Shown piece by piece: positions 52,993 through 62,740 of a DNA stretch of 64,000 nt. The notes below the pieces were generated by a model, which had not been told where the DNA came from, searched no databases, and saw nothing but the letters and a program-made list of their open reading frames with translations. Numbering within the stretch: position 1 is the stretch's first letter; the number at the start of each line of letters is the position of its first letter. Origin of the DNA: Saccharomonospora glauca K62. GTDB lineage: Bacteria; Actinomycetota; Actinomycetes; Mycobacteriales; Pseudonocardiaceae. A program made the position numbers and the translations under genes. The stretch lies in assembly GCF_000243395.2 (NCBI RefSeq), contig NZ_CM001484.1, positions 1,036,089-1,100,088 of the forward strand. Direction: 5' to 3'.

Positions 52993-54333
52993 TCACGCCG
53001 CGGCGTTCCGGCGGCCGGCGGAACCACGCCGAGGTTCGCGCCCCCGGCCGTGCCGTGGTCGCGGTCCGCGTACGCCCGGACGTGACGGCCGGTAGGAGCG
53101 CACGCGCTCGACCACGGGGACGCCGCTCGGGGTGCGGGCACCGGTGATCCGGGCCAGCTCCGCGTCGCCGGGACGCACGATGGCGTGTCGCGGACGTACT
53201 CCGGCCCGGTCGGTCATCCGGCGAACGGTACGGCGTTGTTCGCGCGTCACCAGGGTCACGACGACGCCCGAGGCGCCCGCCCGCGCGGTACGGCCCGCGC
53301 GATGCAGGTAGTCCTTGTGATCGGCCGCCGGGTCGACGTGGAGCACGAGGCTCACGTCGTCGACATGGATGCCACGGGCGGCGACGTCGGTGGCCACCAG
53401 GACGGGGACCCGACCGCTGCGGAAGTCGTCGAGCACCCGGTTGCGTTGGCCCTGGGTCTTACCGCCGTGCAAGGCGCCCGCGTGGACCCCGTTGGCGCGC
53501 AGCCGAGTGGTGAGCCGGTCGACGTGGTGCTTGGTGCGCACGAACAGGATCGTGCGTCCCTCCCTCGCGGCGATCTCCGTGACGACGGCCTGCTTGTCGC
53601 GGTGGTCGACCTGCAGCAGGTAGTGGTCCATGGTGTCCACGCTCGCGGTGGCGGGGGCGACCGAGTGGGTGACTGGATCGGTGAGATAGGCGCGGACGAG
53701 GTTCTCCACGGCGTCGTCGAGGGTCGCCGAGAACAGCAGGCGCTGCCCGTCGCGGGGCGTCAGATCGAGGATCTCGCGCACCTGCGGCAGGAAGCCCATG
53801 TCGGCCATCTGGTCGGCCTCGTCGAGCGCGACCATCTCGACCTCGTCGAGTACGCAGGTGCCCTGCCGCACGTGGTCGGACAGGCGTCCCGGGGTGGCGA
53901 TGAGCAGGTCGACGCCGCGAGCGAGTGCGTCAACCTGGCGCTGCATCGACATGCCGCCCACCGCGGTGCGGCACCACAGGTTCGTGGCCTTGGCCAGCGG
54001 AATGAGCACGTCGGCCACCTGCATGGCGAGTTCGCGGGTGGGGACGAGCACGAGCGCCCTCGGGCGCCGGGCGGCGGCCTTGCCGCCGGACAACCGGGCC
54101 AGCAGGGCGAGGCCGAAGGCCAGCGTCTTGCCCGAGCCGGTCTGGGCGCGGCCGAGTACGTCGCGCCCGGCGAGCGCGTCGGGCAGGGTGGCCGCCTGGA
54201 TGGGGAAGGGAGTCCGCATTCCCGCCTTTCCCAGCGCGCGGTTCAGCGGTTGCGGAAGGTTCAGCTCGGCGAACGTGGTCACGCCGGACACGGAAGGGGA
54301 CGCGGCGGGGGCTGTCATGAGGGTTTCGGTCAC
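52993..54333 (-). CDS. DEAD-box RNA helicase
   Basis: The helicase has about 446 residues from GTG 54333, where GAGAGG lies five bases upstream. It has the Q motif region FPIQAATL, motif I AQTGSGKT, Ia PTRELAMQ, motif II DEAD in VALDEADQM and motif III FSATL. The HRAGRTARAG motif VI is also present. The last 45 residues are a basic Arg/Gly tail (RPGVRGPRPRHGRG-like), common in RhlE-type proteins that act on rRNA or mRNA. An upstream reading to 54423 is less likely. Confidence 0.92.
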   Translation of the reverse strand: MTETLMTAPAASPSVSGVTTFAELNLPQPLNRALGKAGMRTPFPIQAATLPDALAGRDVLGRAQTGSGKTLAFGLALLARLSGGKAAARRPRALVLVPTRELAMQVADVLIPLAKATNLWCRTAVGGMSMQRQVDALARGVDLLIATPGRLSDHVRQGTCVLDEVEMVALDEADQMADMGFLPQVREILDLTPRDGQRLLFSATLDDAVENLVRAYLTDPVTHSVAPATASVDTMDHYLLQVDHRDKQAVVTEIAAREGRTILFVRTKHHVDRLTTRLRANGVHAGALHGGKTQGQRNRVLDDFRSGRVPVLVATDVAARGIHVDDVSLVLHVDPAADHKDYLHRAGRTARAGASGVVVTLVTREQRRTVRRMTDRAGVRPRHAIVRPGDAELARITGARTPSGVPVVERVRSYRPSRPGVRGPRPRHGRGREPRRGSAGRRNAAA

Positions 54334-54599
54334 TAGTGCCTCTCGGACGTGGCACGTCACAAGGAGGCGCCCGAGTGCCCGAGTGCAGGGCGGACCGCGA
54401 CGGAGGTCGGTGGGCGTGACCAAGGACGAACCCGGCGCGGGGCGCGCCGTTGACGGATGAATCGCACCGCGACACGGCAGTGGTGTCCGGGCGGTGCGTA
54501 CCCGAAGTCTACCCGAGACCGCGGGGGCCGCCCCGGCCGCCGAACTGGAGGCCGAAAAAGACCTTGCTCCTCCGGCGGGCCGTTGCGAGGCTTGCGACC

Positions 54600-55715
54600 A
54601 TGCGAGTGGTCGTGATCGGTTCGGGTATCGGGGGAGCGTCGTGCGCCTACCACCTCGCCCGTCGTGGGGCGGAGGTCGTCGTCGTGGACGCGAACGAAAA
54701 CGGGGCGGCGACCTCGGCGGGAGCGGGCATCATCAGCCCCTGGACCTCGCGGCGCGCCGAGGAGGACGTACTCGCGCTGGAAGTGAGGGCGGGCGCCTAC
54801 TACCCGACCCTCATCGGTGAACTCGCCGAGGAAGGCGAGGACAACACGTCGTTCGCGATCGTCGGTGGACTGGTGGTCTCGGAGGACGACACCGTGCTGG
54901 CCGAGACGGCGGAACGACTCACGCGACGGGCGCGGCGATGGCCGGAACTCGGCGAGGTGAGCGTGCTCGACCCGAAGGAGGCCCGTGAACTGTTCCCACC
55001 CCTGGCCGAGGGCTTCGGTGCCGTCCACGTCACCGGAGCCGGACGCGTGGACGGCCGGGCGCTGCGTGCGGCGTTGCTGAGGGCGGCCGGGCGGCACGGG
55101 GCGCGCTCCGTGACCGGACGGGCGGAACTCGTCACCACGGACGGAAGGGTCCGTGGCGTCGTGGTCGCCGGTGAGCGGGTGGACGCCGACGCGGTGGTCG
55201 TGGCGGCCGGGGCCTGGAGCCCGGCCGTGCTAGCTCCGCTCGGGGTGCGCCCGGCGGTGGAGCCGCAGCGTGGGCAGATCAGTCACTTCGGACTGTCCGG
55301 TACCGACACGTCGGCGTGGCCGGTGGTGCTGCCGCCGTCGAGCCACTACCTGCTGGCCTTTCCCGACTCCCGCGTGGTGGCGGGCGCGACCCGCGAGACG
55401 GGATCGGGGTTCGACTACCGCGTCACGGCCGAGGGGCAACGCGAGGTCCTCGACCACGCGCTCCGCGTCGCGCCGGGGCTGGGGACGGCGACGGTGATCG
55501 AGACCCGTGTCGGGTTCCGGCCCGCCACGGAGGACGGGTTGCCGGTCGTCGGGGCCCTCGACGATCACCCGGAAGTGGTGTTGTCCACCGGATTCGGGCC
55601 CGCGGGGCTGACGGTGGGGCCGTACGCGGGACGACTCGTGGCGCAGATCGTCCTGGGCGAGCGGCCGGAGACCGAGCTCGACGCCGTGAGCCCACGGCGG
55701 TTCACGGCCCGGTGA
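54600..55715 (+). CDS. FAD-dependent oxidoreductase (DAO family)
   Basis: The 371-residue enzyme has the FAD-binding start VVVIGSGIGGASCAYHLARRG, VVVVDAN and AGAGIISPW. The C-terminal STGFGPAGLTVGPYAG forms the substrate/FAD closure. This is the D-amino-acid oxidase/glycine oxidase/sarcosine oxidase family. A likely role is oxidative deamination of an amino acid or imino acid, but the substrate is not visible. ATG 54600 is chosen since the dinucleotide site must lie at the N-terminus. The stop overlaps that of yaaA by 14 bp on the opposite strand. Confidence 0.85.
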   Translation: MRVVVIGSGIGGASCAYHLARRGAEVVVVDANENGAATSAGAGIISPWTSRRAEEDVLALEVRAGAYYPTLIGELAEEGEDNTSFAIVGGLVVSEDDTVLAETAERLTRRARRWPELGEVSVLDPKEARELFPPLAEGFGAVHVTGAGRVDGRALRAALLRAAGRHGARSVTGRAELVTTDGRVRGVVVAGERVDADAVVVAAGAWSPAVLAPLGVRPAVEPQRGQISHFGLSGTDTSAWPVVLPPSSHYLLAFPDSRVVAGATRETGSGFDYRVTAEGQREVLDHALRVAPGLGTATVIETRVGFRPATEDGLPVVGALDDHPEVVLSTGFGPAGLTVGPYAGRLVAQIVLGERPETELDAVSPRRFTAR

Positions 55716-56445
55716 CGATCTCCAGCGCGGTTTCGGAGACTTGCTCGCACCTGATGCCCGCGGCTTCGGCCACCGCCACGACGTCCTCGGGGCCGGCGGG
55801 TTCGGTCGCGGTGGTGGCCAGCGCGGCGGCGAGCCTGCCCTTGTGGGCCTTGTTGTGGTGGCTCACCGTCTTGCGGCGTCCCCGAGCGTCCTCGGTGACG
55901 ACCCGCACGGTCACCGCGCCGGGAATGCGGGCGAGAGCGGCGTAGGCGCCCGAACGCAGGTCCACGACGAGGTCGTCGACGTCGGCCAGCACCGGTTCGA
56001 GTACCGGCCGCCACACCGAGCGCAGTGATCCGAGACCGGGCAGCGTGGAGCCGCCCGACAGCCGGTAGGCGGGAATCGGGTCGCCCGCGCGCACCACGCC
56101 GAACAGCGCCGAGGCCACCGCGAGTCGCCGATGTGCCCGCTTCCGTTCCGCGTCGGTGAACTCGGCGGCTGCGAGAGCGTCGTAGAGCACGCCCGTGTAA
56201 CGCAGCAGGGCCGGGGTGGTCGGCGACGACCACAGTCGCGCGTTGCGCTCCACCTCGCCGCGTTGCCGTTCGGACAGTCCCAGTGCCGCCAGGCTGGCGG
56301 GCACGTCGGCGGCCAGTTCCACGAGCGCGTCGGCCAGTTTGCGGCGCACCGGGTTCAGTTCGGGAAACGACAGCGCGTCCAGGTCGAGGCAGCGGCCGTC
56401 GCCGCCGTCGGCCTTGGTCTCGGAGGGAGGCAACAACACGAGCAC
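55702..56445 (-). CDS. yaaA: YaaA family peroxide stress protein
   Basis: The protein has 247 residues and the YaaA opening LVLLPPSETK followed by a GLSERQRGEVERNARLW segment. The central part LLRYTGVLYDAL matches the family, and VRVVTEDARGRRKTVSHHNKAHKGRLA in two blocks near 190-215 is the conserved basic DNA-binding region. E. coli YaaA lowers intracellular free iron during hydrogen peroxide stress and binds DNA. It stands alone; the upstream region holds the divergent proS start about 195 bp away. Confidence 0.9.
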   Translation of the reverse strand: MLVLLPPSETKADGGDGRCLDLDALSFPELNPVRRKLADALVELAADVPASLAALGLSERQRGEVERNARLWSSPTTPALLRYTGVLYDALAAAEFTDAERKRAHRRLAVASALFGVVRAGDPIPAYRLSGGSTLPGLGSLRSVWRPVLEPVLADVDDLVVDLRSGAYAALARIPGAVTVRVVTEDARGRRKTVSHHNKAHKGRLAAALATTATEPAGPEDVVAVAEAAGIRCEQVSETALEIVTGP

Positions 56446-56639
56446 GGCGGGCAGCTTAGTGGCGGGCGACCACCGCCGAGAGCGAGCCGGGCCGGTCCCC
56501 CCCGGCGGCCGTGTCGTGGCACGCCGGTGGGCGGCGGGAGCGACAAATCCCGGTTGCAGTCGCGCGAACGGTGCCGACTAGTCTTTCCAGACAGCCCTTC
56601 TCGCGGGTCATTCCGTGCCGAAACGCCAAGGAGAACACC

Positions 56640-58388
56640 GTGATCACCAGGATGTCGTCGCTGTTCCTGCGCACCCTGCGTGAGGACCCGGCCGACGCCG
56701 AGGTGCCCAGCCACAAGCTGTTGGTCAGGGCCGGATACGTCCGACGGGTCGCGCCGGGCGGGTACTCCTGGCTGCCGTTGGGGCTGAAGGTCCTGCGCAA
56801 CATCGAGGCGATCGTGCGCGAGGAGATGGACGCCATCGGCGCGCAGGAGATCCAGTTCCCCGCTCTGCTGCCGAAGGAGCCGTACGAGAAGACGGGCCGC
56901 TGGACGGAGTACGGCCCGAGCCTGTTCCGCCTCGTCGACCGCAAGGGCGCCGACTACTTGCTGGGTCCCACCCACGAGGAGCTGTTCACGCTCACGGTGA
57001 AGGGGGAGTACTCCTCCTACCGGGACTTCCCGGTCATCCTCTACCAGATCCAGACCAAGTACCGTGACGAGGCGCGTCCGCGAGCGGGCATCCTGCGTGG
57101 CCGCGAGTTCGTCATGAAGGACTCCTACTCGTTCGACCTCGACGACGAGGGACTGGCCCGGTCGTACCAGCTCCACCGCGACGCCTACCTGAAGATCTTC
57201 GACCGCGTGGGGCTGGACTACGTGGTCGTCGCGGCCACGTCCGGGGCGATGGGCGGTTCGGCGTCGGAGGAGTTCCTCGCCGTCGCCGACACGGGTGAGG
57301 ACACCTACGTCCGCAGCACGGAGTCCGACTACGCGGCCAACGTCGAGGCCGTCGTCACGCCCGCGCCGCCGGAACAGTCCGTGGACGACAAGCCCGCCGC
57401 GCAGGTGCACTACACGCCGGGAACGCCCACTATCGAGAGCCTGGTGGACTTCCTCAACAACGCCGACCTCGGCAGGACCTTCACCGCCGCCGACACCCTG
57501 AAAAACGTCATGGTGAAGACGCGCATGCCGGGGGAGAAGGAGTGGAAGCTGCTCGGTGTCGGCGTGCCCGGTGACCGCGAGGTCGACATGAAGCGGCTGG
57601 AGGCCTCCCTCGCGCCCGCCGAGGTCGAGCTGCTGGAGGACGCCGACTTCGCCGCCAATCCCTTCCTCGTCAAGGGCTACATCGGGCCCGGAGCGTTGCA
57701 GGCCAACGGCGTGCGGTACCTGGTGGACCCGCGCGTGGTGCGCGGCACCGCGTGGGTGACGGGCGCGGACAAGCCCGACCACCACGTCGTGGACCTCGTG
57801 TGCGGCCGTGACTTCACCCCCGACGGCACCGTGGAGGCCGCCGAGGTACGGGAGGGCGACCCCTCGCCGGACGGCAAGGGCACGCTGGTGTCCGCGCGCG
57901 GCATCGAGATCGGCCATATCTTCCAGCTCGGCCGCAAGTACACCGACGCGTTCGAGCTCGACGCGCTGGGCCCCGACTCCAAGCCGATCCGCATCACGAT
58001 GGGGTCGTACGGCATCGGGGTCTCCCGCCTCGTGGCGGCGATCGCCGAGCAGCACCACGACGAGCTGGGTCTGGTGTGGCCGCGGGTGGTGGCTCCGGCA
58101 GACGTGCACATGGTGATCGCGGGCAAGGACGCGAGCATCGCCGAGGGCGCGGAGCGGCTCGCCGCGGAGCTGTCCGAGCGCGGTGTCCGAGTGCTGCTCG
58201 ACGACCGCAAGGCCACCCCCGGAGTCAAGTTCGCCGACGCGGAGTTGATCGGTGTGCCGACCATCGTGGTCGTCGGCCGAGGGCTGGCGAAGGGCGTCGT
58301 CGAGGTCAAGGACCGTGCCACGGGTGAGCGCACCGAGGTGGCCGTGGATTCGGCCGTGGACCACCTGTTGGAGATCGTCCGCGGGTAG
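56640..58388 (+). CDS. proS: Prolyl-tRNA synthetase (bacterial type)
   Basis: The class II synthetase has 582 residues from GTG 56640, preceded by AAGGAG. Motif 1 lies near [17 protein letters not shown] and motif 2 near [21 protein letters not shown] in two blocks. The inserted YbaK-like editing domain (about 230-390, [11 protein letters not shown] and [13 protein letters not shown]) and motif 3 [19 protein letters not shown] follow. An anticodon-binding domain ends the protein. It charges tRNA-Pro and clears mischarged Ala. M. tuberculosis proS (Rv2845c) marks the far end of the shared synteny block. Confidence 0.95.
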   Translation: MITRMSSLFLRTLREDPADAEVPSHKLLVRAGYVRRVAPGGYSWLPLGLKVLRNIEAIVREEMDAIGAQEIQFPALLPKEPYEKTGRWTEYGPSLFRLVDRKGADYLLGPTHEELFTLTVKGEYSSYRDFPVILYQIQTKYRDEARPRAGILRGREFVMKDSYSFDLDDEGLARSYQLHRDAYLKIFDRVGLDYVVVAATSGAMGGSASEEFLAVADTGEDTYVRSTESDYAANVEAVVTPAPPEQSVDDKPAAQVHYTPGTPTIESLVDFLNNADLGRTFTAADTLKNVMVKTRMPGEKEWKLLGVGVPGDREVDMKRLEASLAPAEVELLEDADFAANPFLVKGYIGPGALQANGVRYLVDPRVVRGTAWVTGADKPDHHVVDLVCGRDFTPDGTVEAAEVREGDPSPDGKGTLVSARGIEIGHIFQLGRKYTDAFELDALGPDSKPIRITMGSYGIGVSRLVAAIAEQHHDELGLVWPRVVAPADVHMVIAGKDASIAEGAERLAAELSERGVRVLLDDRKATPGVKFADAELIGVPTIVVVGRGLAKGVVEVKDRATGERTEVAVDSAVDHLLEIVRG

Positions 58389-58399
58389 GCTGCCACCGC

Positions 58400-59383
58400 A
58401 TGGGGTGGTTCCGCAGGCGTAAGGAACAGTTCCAGGGGTACGAGGACCGCGCGGCGCTCAAGGGCTTCGGTGGGTACGAGCCGGCCGAGCCCACGCCGCC
58501 CACGTTCGGGACGTCACCGCAGCCGTTGACGCCGTCGTCGCGGCCCCTCACACCGTCGTCGCAACCACCTCTGCCGACGGCCTCGCCGGAGCCGAGTTCG
58601 TCCGAGGCGTCGGGGCCTCGGCGGGGCCGGAAGGTGGGGTCGGTGGTCGGGCTCATCCCCGTCTTCTTCTTCGGCCTTCTCTACTCCTTCTTCGGGGGTG
58701 ACACGGACGACGAGGACGAGTCGTTCGTCGACTACTCACCTCCCCCTCCCCGCCCGGAGACCCGTGTCGTCGCGCCCCCGGCGGTGAAGGGGTGGCAGTC
58801 CGTGGTGCACAGCGACGGCGTCTACGCCTACGACGTGCCGCCGGACTGGGAGCCAAGGCCGGACACGATCCACGGGTGGGAGTCGGACGGCTCCCAGTAC
58901 GTCCTCGTGACGAGCGCCTTCGTCGACGAGGGTTTCTGCCCCGGCGATGAGACCCTTCAGCGCGGGGGCAGCGGGATGGCAACGGCCTCCGGGAACGACG
59001 CCGCCGCGGCGGCGACCGAGCAGGTGGAGGAACTCGCGCGGTACGCCTACACCCCCGACGGCGGCGAGGAGCCGAAGGTCGAGGTGGTCGAGCGGCGATC
59101 CGTCAAGGTGTCGATCGCGGAGGGGACACGGGCGGAACTCGTCCTCGCCGAGGTGACCGTGACGGACCCCGGCGAGGAGGAGTGTCTTCCGGAGAAGGCG
59201 CTGGTCGGTGCGCTCGCCGTCGAGCCGCCGGAGAAGGAGAAGTCCGTCCCGGTGCTGATGGTCTACGAGGGCCGGGTCGGTTCGGACAGCCCCTCGGAAA
59301 GCGACTTCGTTCGAATCCTGACGAGCCTGCGGACGGTGCCCGAGGACGAGCTGGAAACCACGGTCGTGACTCCCACGCGCTGA
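58400..59383 (+). CDS. Membrane-anchored hypothetical protein
   Basis: The 327-residue protein starts with a basic MGWFRRRKEQ segment and a Pro/Ser/Thr-rich stretch containing LTPSSRP/LTPSSQP repeats (about 45-60). One hydrophobic helix follows at about 75-97 (VGSVVGLIPVFFFGLLYSFFGG). The outer domain has two or three Cys (FCPGDE, EECLPEK) and a sensor-like beta architecture with PPDWEPR near its start. It probably exposes its C-terminal domain outside the membrane. I do not recognise the family. It starts 11 bp after proS, with no gene on the other strand between them. Confidence 0.75.
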   Translation: MGWFRRRKEQFQGYEDRAALKGFGGYEPAEPTPPTFGTSPQPLTPSSRPLTPSSQPPLPTASPEPSSSEASGPRRGRKVGSVVGLIPVFFFGLLYSFFGGDTDDEDESFVDYSPPPPRPETRVVAPPAVKGWQSVVHSDGVYAYDVPPDWEPRPDTIHGWESDGSQYVLVTSAFVDEGFCPGDETLQRGGSGMATASGNDAAAAATEQVEELARYAYTPDGGEEPKVEVVERRSVKVSIAEGTRAELVLAEVTVTDPGEEECLPEKALVGALAVEPPEKEKSVPVLMVYEGRVGSDSPSESDFVRILTSLRTVPEDELETTVVTPTR

Positions 59384-59405
59384 CGCGAGTGCCCCGCCGT
59401 CCCGG

Positions 59406-59816
59406 TCAGCCCGCCAGGTACGAGAACCGGACGCGGCGCGTGGGGTTGTCGACGTTGGTGTCGACGAGACAGATCGACTGCCAGGTGCCGAGCGCGAGCG
59501 AGCCGTCCAGTACGGGCACCGTGGCGTACGGCGGGAGGAACGCGGGCAGCACGTGGTCGCGGCCGTGTCCCGGGCTGCCGTGCCGATGCCGCCACCGGCC
59601 GTCCCTCGGCAGGAGGTCGTCGAGGGCCGCGAGCAGGTCGTCGTCGCTGCCCGCCCCGGTCTCGATCACGGCGAGTCCCGCGGTGGCGTGCGGCACCCAC
59701 ACGTGCAGCAGTCCGTCGCGCGCGTCGGCCTCGGCGAGGAAGTGCCGGGCGTCGGCGGTGAGGTCGTGCACCACGGCACGGGAGCCGGTCTTGATCTCGA
59801 TCTCCGTGGAGTACAT
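59406..59816 (-). CDS. YjbQ family (UPF0047) protein
   Basis: The 136-residue protein matches UPF0047/YjbQ. LLHVWVPHATAGLAVIETGAG (about 50-70, in two blocks) is followed by RHGSPGHGRDHVLPAFL, and SLALGTWQSICLVDTN lies near the end. The His and Glu in these blocks line the pocket of the barrel fold. Members have weak thiamine phosphate synthase activity in vitro; the physiological role is not fixed. The start at ATG 59816 has no close competitor. It is convergent with the hypothetical membrane protein gene. Confidence 0.88.
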   Translation of the reverse strand: MYSTEIEIKTGSRAVVHDLTADARHFLAEADARDGLLHVWVPHATAGLAVIETGAGSDDDLLAALDDLLPRDGRWRHRHGSPGHGRDHVLPAFLPPYATVPVLDGSLALGTWQSICLVDTNVDNPTRRVRFSYLAG

Positions 59817-59935
59817 GCCTCGACGGTAGTCGTTGGCGGGTTCGATCCGCCGCTTCCGCTATGGCGTGGATCACGTGAGGTGAATACCGTAGCGGGAGAG
59901 CGAGCTCGTCGTACTCGCCCCCGAGGAGGTCACCA

Positions 59936-61042
59936 GTGACCGACACATCGACGCCGGTTCGTATCGGGGTGGTGGCCGAGACCGCTCCGGGAGAACGCCG
60001 GGTGGCGCTCGTGCCGTCCCACGTCGCCCAGCTGACCGCGCGGGGCCTGCGGGTCGTCTGCGAGCCGGGAGCGGGCGCGGCGGCGTGGCACAGCGACGAG
60101 GACTACCGGGCCGCGGGAGCCGAGCTGGGCGATCCCTGGGACGCCGACGTCGTGCTCAGGGTGACTCCGCCGAGCGTCTCCGAGGTGAACCGGCTTTCCT
60201 CGGGAACGGTCCTGATCGGGTTCCTCGCCCCGGCCACGCACGGCGAGGAGCTCACGGCCCTGCGCAAGGCGGGCGTCCACGCGTTCGCCGTGGAGGCCGT
60301 GCCCCGGATCTCGCGGGCCCAGAGCATGGACGCGTTGTCGTCGCAGGCCAGTGTCGCGGGATATCGGGCGGCGTTGCTCGCGGCGGAGCGGCTCCCGCGT
60401 TTCTTCCCCATGCTCACCACGGCGGCGGGCACGGTGCCCCCCGCCTCAGTGCTCGTTCTCGGTGCCGGGGTGGCCGGGCTCCAGGCACTCGCCACGGCCA
60501 AGCGCCTCGGCGCGAGGACCACGGGCTACGACGTGCGGCCCGAGGTGGCCGACCAGGTCCGGTCGGTGGGGGCGACCTGGCTCGACCTCGGCGTCGTGGC
60601 GGAGGGGGAAGGGGGCTACGCACGGGAACTGACCGAGGACGAACGCGCCGAACAGCAGCGCCGACTCACCGAGGCGATCTCGGACTTCGACGTCGTCATC
60701 ACCACGGCGCAGGTACCGGGCCGTCGCGCGCCGACTTTGGTCACCGCCGAGGCCGTCCGCGGAATGAGGCCCGGCAGCGTGGTGGTGGATCTGGCGGGGG
60801 AGACCGGGGGCAACTGCGAGCTCTCCGTCCCCGGCGAGGAGACAGTGGTCCACGACGTGACGATTTGCTCGCCGCTCAACCTGCCCTCGGAGTGCGCCGT
60901 CCACGCCAGCGACCTCTACTCCCGCAATCTCATGGAGCTGCTCGGCCTGATGCTCGACGACGAGGGACGCCTCTCCCTCGACACCGAGGACGAGATCCTC
61001 GCGAGCGCCCGCGTCACCGCGAACGACGAGGAGGGCGACTGA
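59936..61042 (+). CDS. pntAA: NAD(P) transhydrogenase subunit alpha, NAD domain
   Basis: The product has 368 residues and is the soluble domain I of proton-translocating transhydrogenase. It shows GVVAETAPGERRVALVPSHV at its start, SRAQSMDALSSQASVAGYRAAL in two blocks, and the NAD site VLGAGVAGLQALATAKRLGA. The enzyme moves hydride between NADH and NADP+ driven by the proton gradient and supplies NADPH. The gene is split: domain I here, the membrane part in the next gene. GTG 59936 has GAGGAGG seven bases upstream, and the stop shares bases with pntAB (TGATG). Confidence 0.93.
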   Translation: MTDTSTPVRIGVVAETAPGERRVALVPSHVAQLTARGLRVVCEPGAGAAAWHSDEDYRAAGAELGDPWDADVVLRVTPPSVSEVNRLSSGTVLIGFLAPATHGEELTALRKAGVHAFAVEAVPRISRAQSMDALSSQASVAGYRAALLAAERLPRFFPMLTTAAGTVPPASVLVLGAGVAGLQALATAKRLGARTTGYDVRPEVADQVRSVGATWLDLGVVAEGEGGYARELTEDERAEQQRRLTEAISDFDVVITTAQVPGRRAPTLVTAEAVRGMRPGSVVVDLAGETGGNCELSVPGEETVVHDVTICSPLNLPSECAVHASDLYSRNLMELLGLMLDDEGRLSLDTEDEILASARVTANDEEGD

Positions 61043-61362
61043 TGCTGGTGCAGAACCTGGCGGTGCTCGTCCTCGCGGGCTTCGTCGGCTTCCTGGTGAT
61101 CTCGAAGGTGCCCGCCACCCTGCACACGCCGTTGATGTCGGGAACGAACGCCATACACGGCATCGTGCTCCTCGGCGGCCTCATCGTGCTGGGGCTCGGC
61201 ACCGAGGGGGTGCTCAACAAGGTCCTGCTCGTGCTCGCCATCGCGTTCGGAACGATCAACATCGTCGGCGGTTTCCTCGTGACCGACCGGATGCTCGGGA
61301 TGTTCAAACGGAAACCGGAGTCCTCCGGTGACTCCGAGCCGTCGCGGGGAGCGCGCTCATGA
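61042..61362 (+). CDS. pntAB: NAD(P) transhydrogenase subunit alpha, membrane part
   Basis: The short protein of 106 residues has three membrane helices (about 4-20, 34-50, 56-80). They contain FVGFLVISKVPATLHTPLMSGTNAIHG in two blocks, the conserved proton-channel segment of PntA. The last 20 residues are a charged cytosolic tail. Such split alpha subunits occur in actinomycetes and Rhodospirillum. ATG 61042 overlaps the pntAA stop, and its own stop overlaps pntB by four bases, so the three genes form one translational unit. Confidence 0.93.
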   Translation: MLVQNLAVLVLAGFVGFLVISKVPATLHTPLMSGTNAIHGIVLLGGLIVLGLGTEGVLNKVLLVLAIAFGTINIVGGFLVTDRMLGMFKRKPESSGDSEPSRGARS

Positions 61363-62738
61363 GCACGGTCGCCTCGGTCGGGTACCTCGTCGCGTTCTCG
61401 CTGTTCATCCTCGGACTCATGGGGCTGCGGGGCCCGAGGACGGCCGTGCGCGGCAACTGGACCGCGGCGGCGGGCATGGCCGTCGCCATCGTTTCGACGC
61501 TGCTGCCCGGCATGGGGAACTGGTGGCTGATCGTGCTCGGCCTGGTGCTGGGAACGATCGTGGGGGTCCCCGCGGCGCGCCGGGTGAAGATGACGGCGAT
61601 GCCGCAGATGGTGGCGTTGTTCAACGGCGTCGGCGGCGGTGCCGTGGCGCTCATCGCGTGGGTCGAGTTCCGGGACACCGCAGGCTACGTCGGGTTGCCG
61701 CTCTACGTCGCCGTGGCGTCGCTCTTCGCCGCGCTCATCGGTTCCATGTCGTTCTGGGGTTCGCTGATCGCGTTCGGCAAGCTCCAGGCCTGGCTGCCCA
61801 CCCGGCCGATCACCATCGGGTTACTGCACCGCCCTCTCACGGTGGTGGCGCTGGCCGCCGCGCTCGCCTACGCGATCACGGTCATGGCGGGCGGTGTGTC
61901 GGAGTGGCTCGTCATCGGGGTGCTTCTGTCGTCGGCGTTCTTCGGCGTGCTCATGGTGCTGCCCATCGGCGGTGCCGACATGCCGGTCGTGATCTCGTTG
62001 CTCAACGCGGCCACGGGGTTGTCGGCCGCCGCGATGGGGCTCGCGCTCGACAACACGGCCCTCATCGTGGCGGGCATGCTCGTCGGCGCGTCCGGGTCGA
62101 TCCTCACCCACCTGATGGCCAAGGCGATGAACCGGTCGCTGGTCTCGATCCTCGCCGGTGGTTTCGGCGCGTCGGAGTCCTCGGGGGCCGCGCGTACCGA
62201 CGACCGGCCCGTGCGGTCCACGACTGCCTCCGACGTCGCCATCCAGCTCGCCTACGCCAACCGGGTCGTCGTCGTGCCCGGCTACGGCATGGCCGTCGCC
62301 CAGGCCCAGCACGTGGTGCGCGAGATGGCCGACCTCCTGGAGCGCAAGGGCGTGGAGGTCAGCTACGCCGTCCATCCCGTGGCCGGGCGGATGCCGGGGC
62401 ACATGAACGTGCTGCTGGCCGAGGCCGACGTGCCGTACGAGGCGCTCAAGGGACTCGACGAGAGCAACGCGCTGCTGCCGCAGACCGACGTGGCGTTGGT
62501 GATCGGCGCCAACGACGTCGTCAACCCGGCCGCCCGCACGGACCCCGACTCACCGATCTACGGCATGCCCGTCCTCGACGTGGTGTCGAGTCGGTCGGTC
62601 ATCGTGCTCAAGCGGTCGATGAGCGCCGGGTTCGCGGGCATCGACAACGAGCTGTTCGTCGACCCGAAGACCACCATGCTGTTCGGCGACGCGAAGTCGT
62701 CGGTAGCCGAGGTGGTCAGCGAGCTCAAGAACCTGTGA
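61359..62738 (+). CDS. pntB: NAD(P) transhydrogenase subunit beta
   Basis: The 459-residue product has eight or nine membrane helices in the first 270 residues, with QMVALFNGVGGGAVALIAW and GADMPVVISLLNAATGLSAAAMGL in short blocks. The soluble NADP domain III follows (about 285-459) with VVPGYGMAVAQAQHVVREM, HPVAGRMPGHMNVLLAEA and VVNPAART. It pairs with PntAA and PntAB. It is coupled to pntAB by ATGA. A convergent Lsr2-like gene follows two bases after its stop. Confidence 0.95.
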   Translation: MSTVASVGYLVAFSLFILGLMGLRGPRTAVRGNWTAAAGMAVAIVSTLLPGMGNWWLIVLGLVLGTIVGVPAARRVKMTAMPQMVALFNGVGGGAVALIAWVEFRDTAGYVGLPLYVAVASLFAALIGSMSFWGSLIAFGKLQAWLPTRPITIGLLHRPLTVVALAAALAYAITVMAGGVSEWLVIGVLLSSAFFGVLMVLPIGGADMPVVISLLNAATGLSAAAMGLALDNTALIVAGMLVGASGSILTHLMAKAMNRSLVSILAGGFGASESSGAARTDDRPVRSTTASDVAIQLAYANRVVVVPGYGMAVAQAQHVVREMADLLERKGVEVSYAVHPVAGRMPGHMNVLLAEADVPYEALKGLDESNALLPQTDVALVIGANDVVNPAARTDPDSPIYGMPVLDVVSSRSVIVLKRSMSAGFAGIDNELFVDPKTTMLFGDAKSSVAEVVSELKNL

Positions 62739-62740
62739 CC

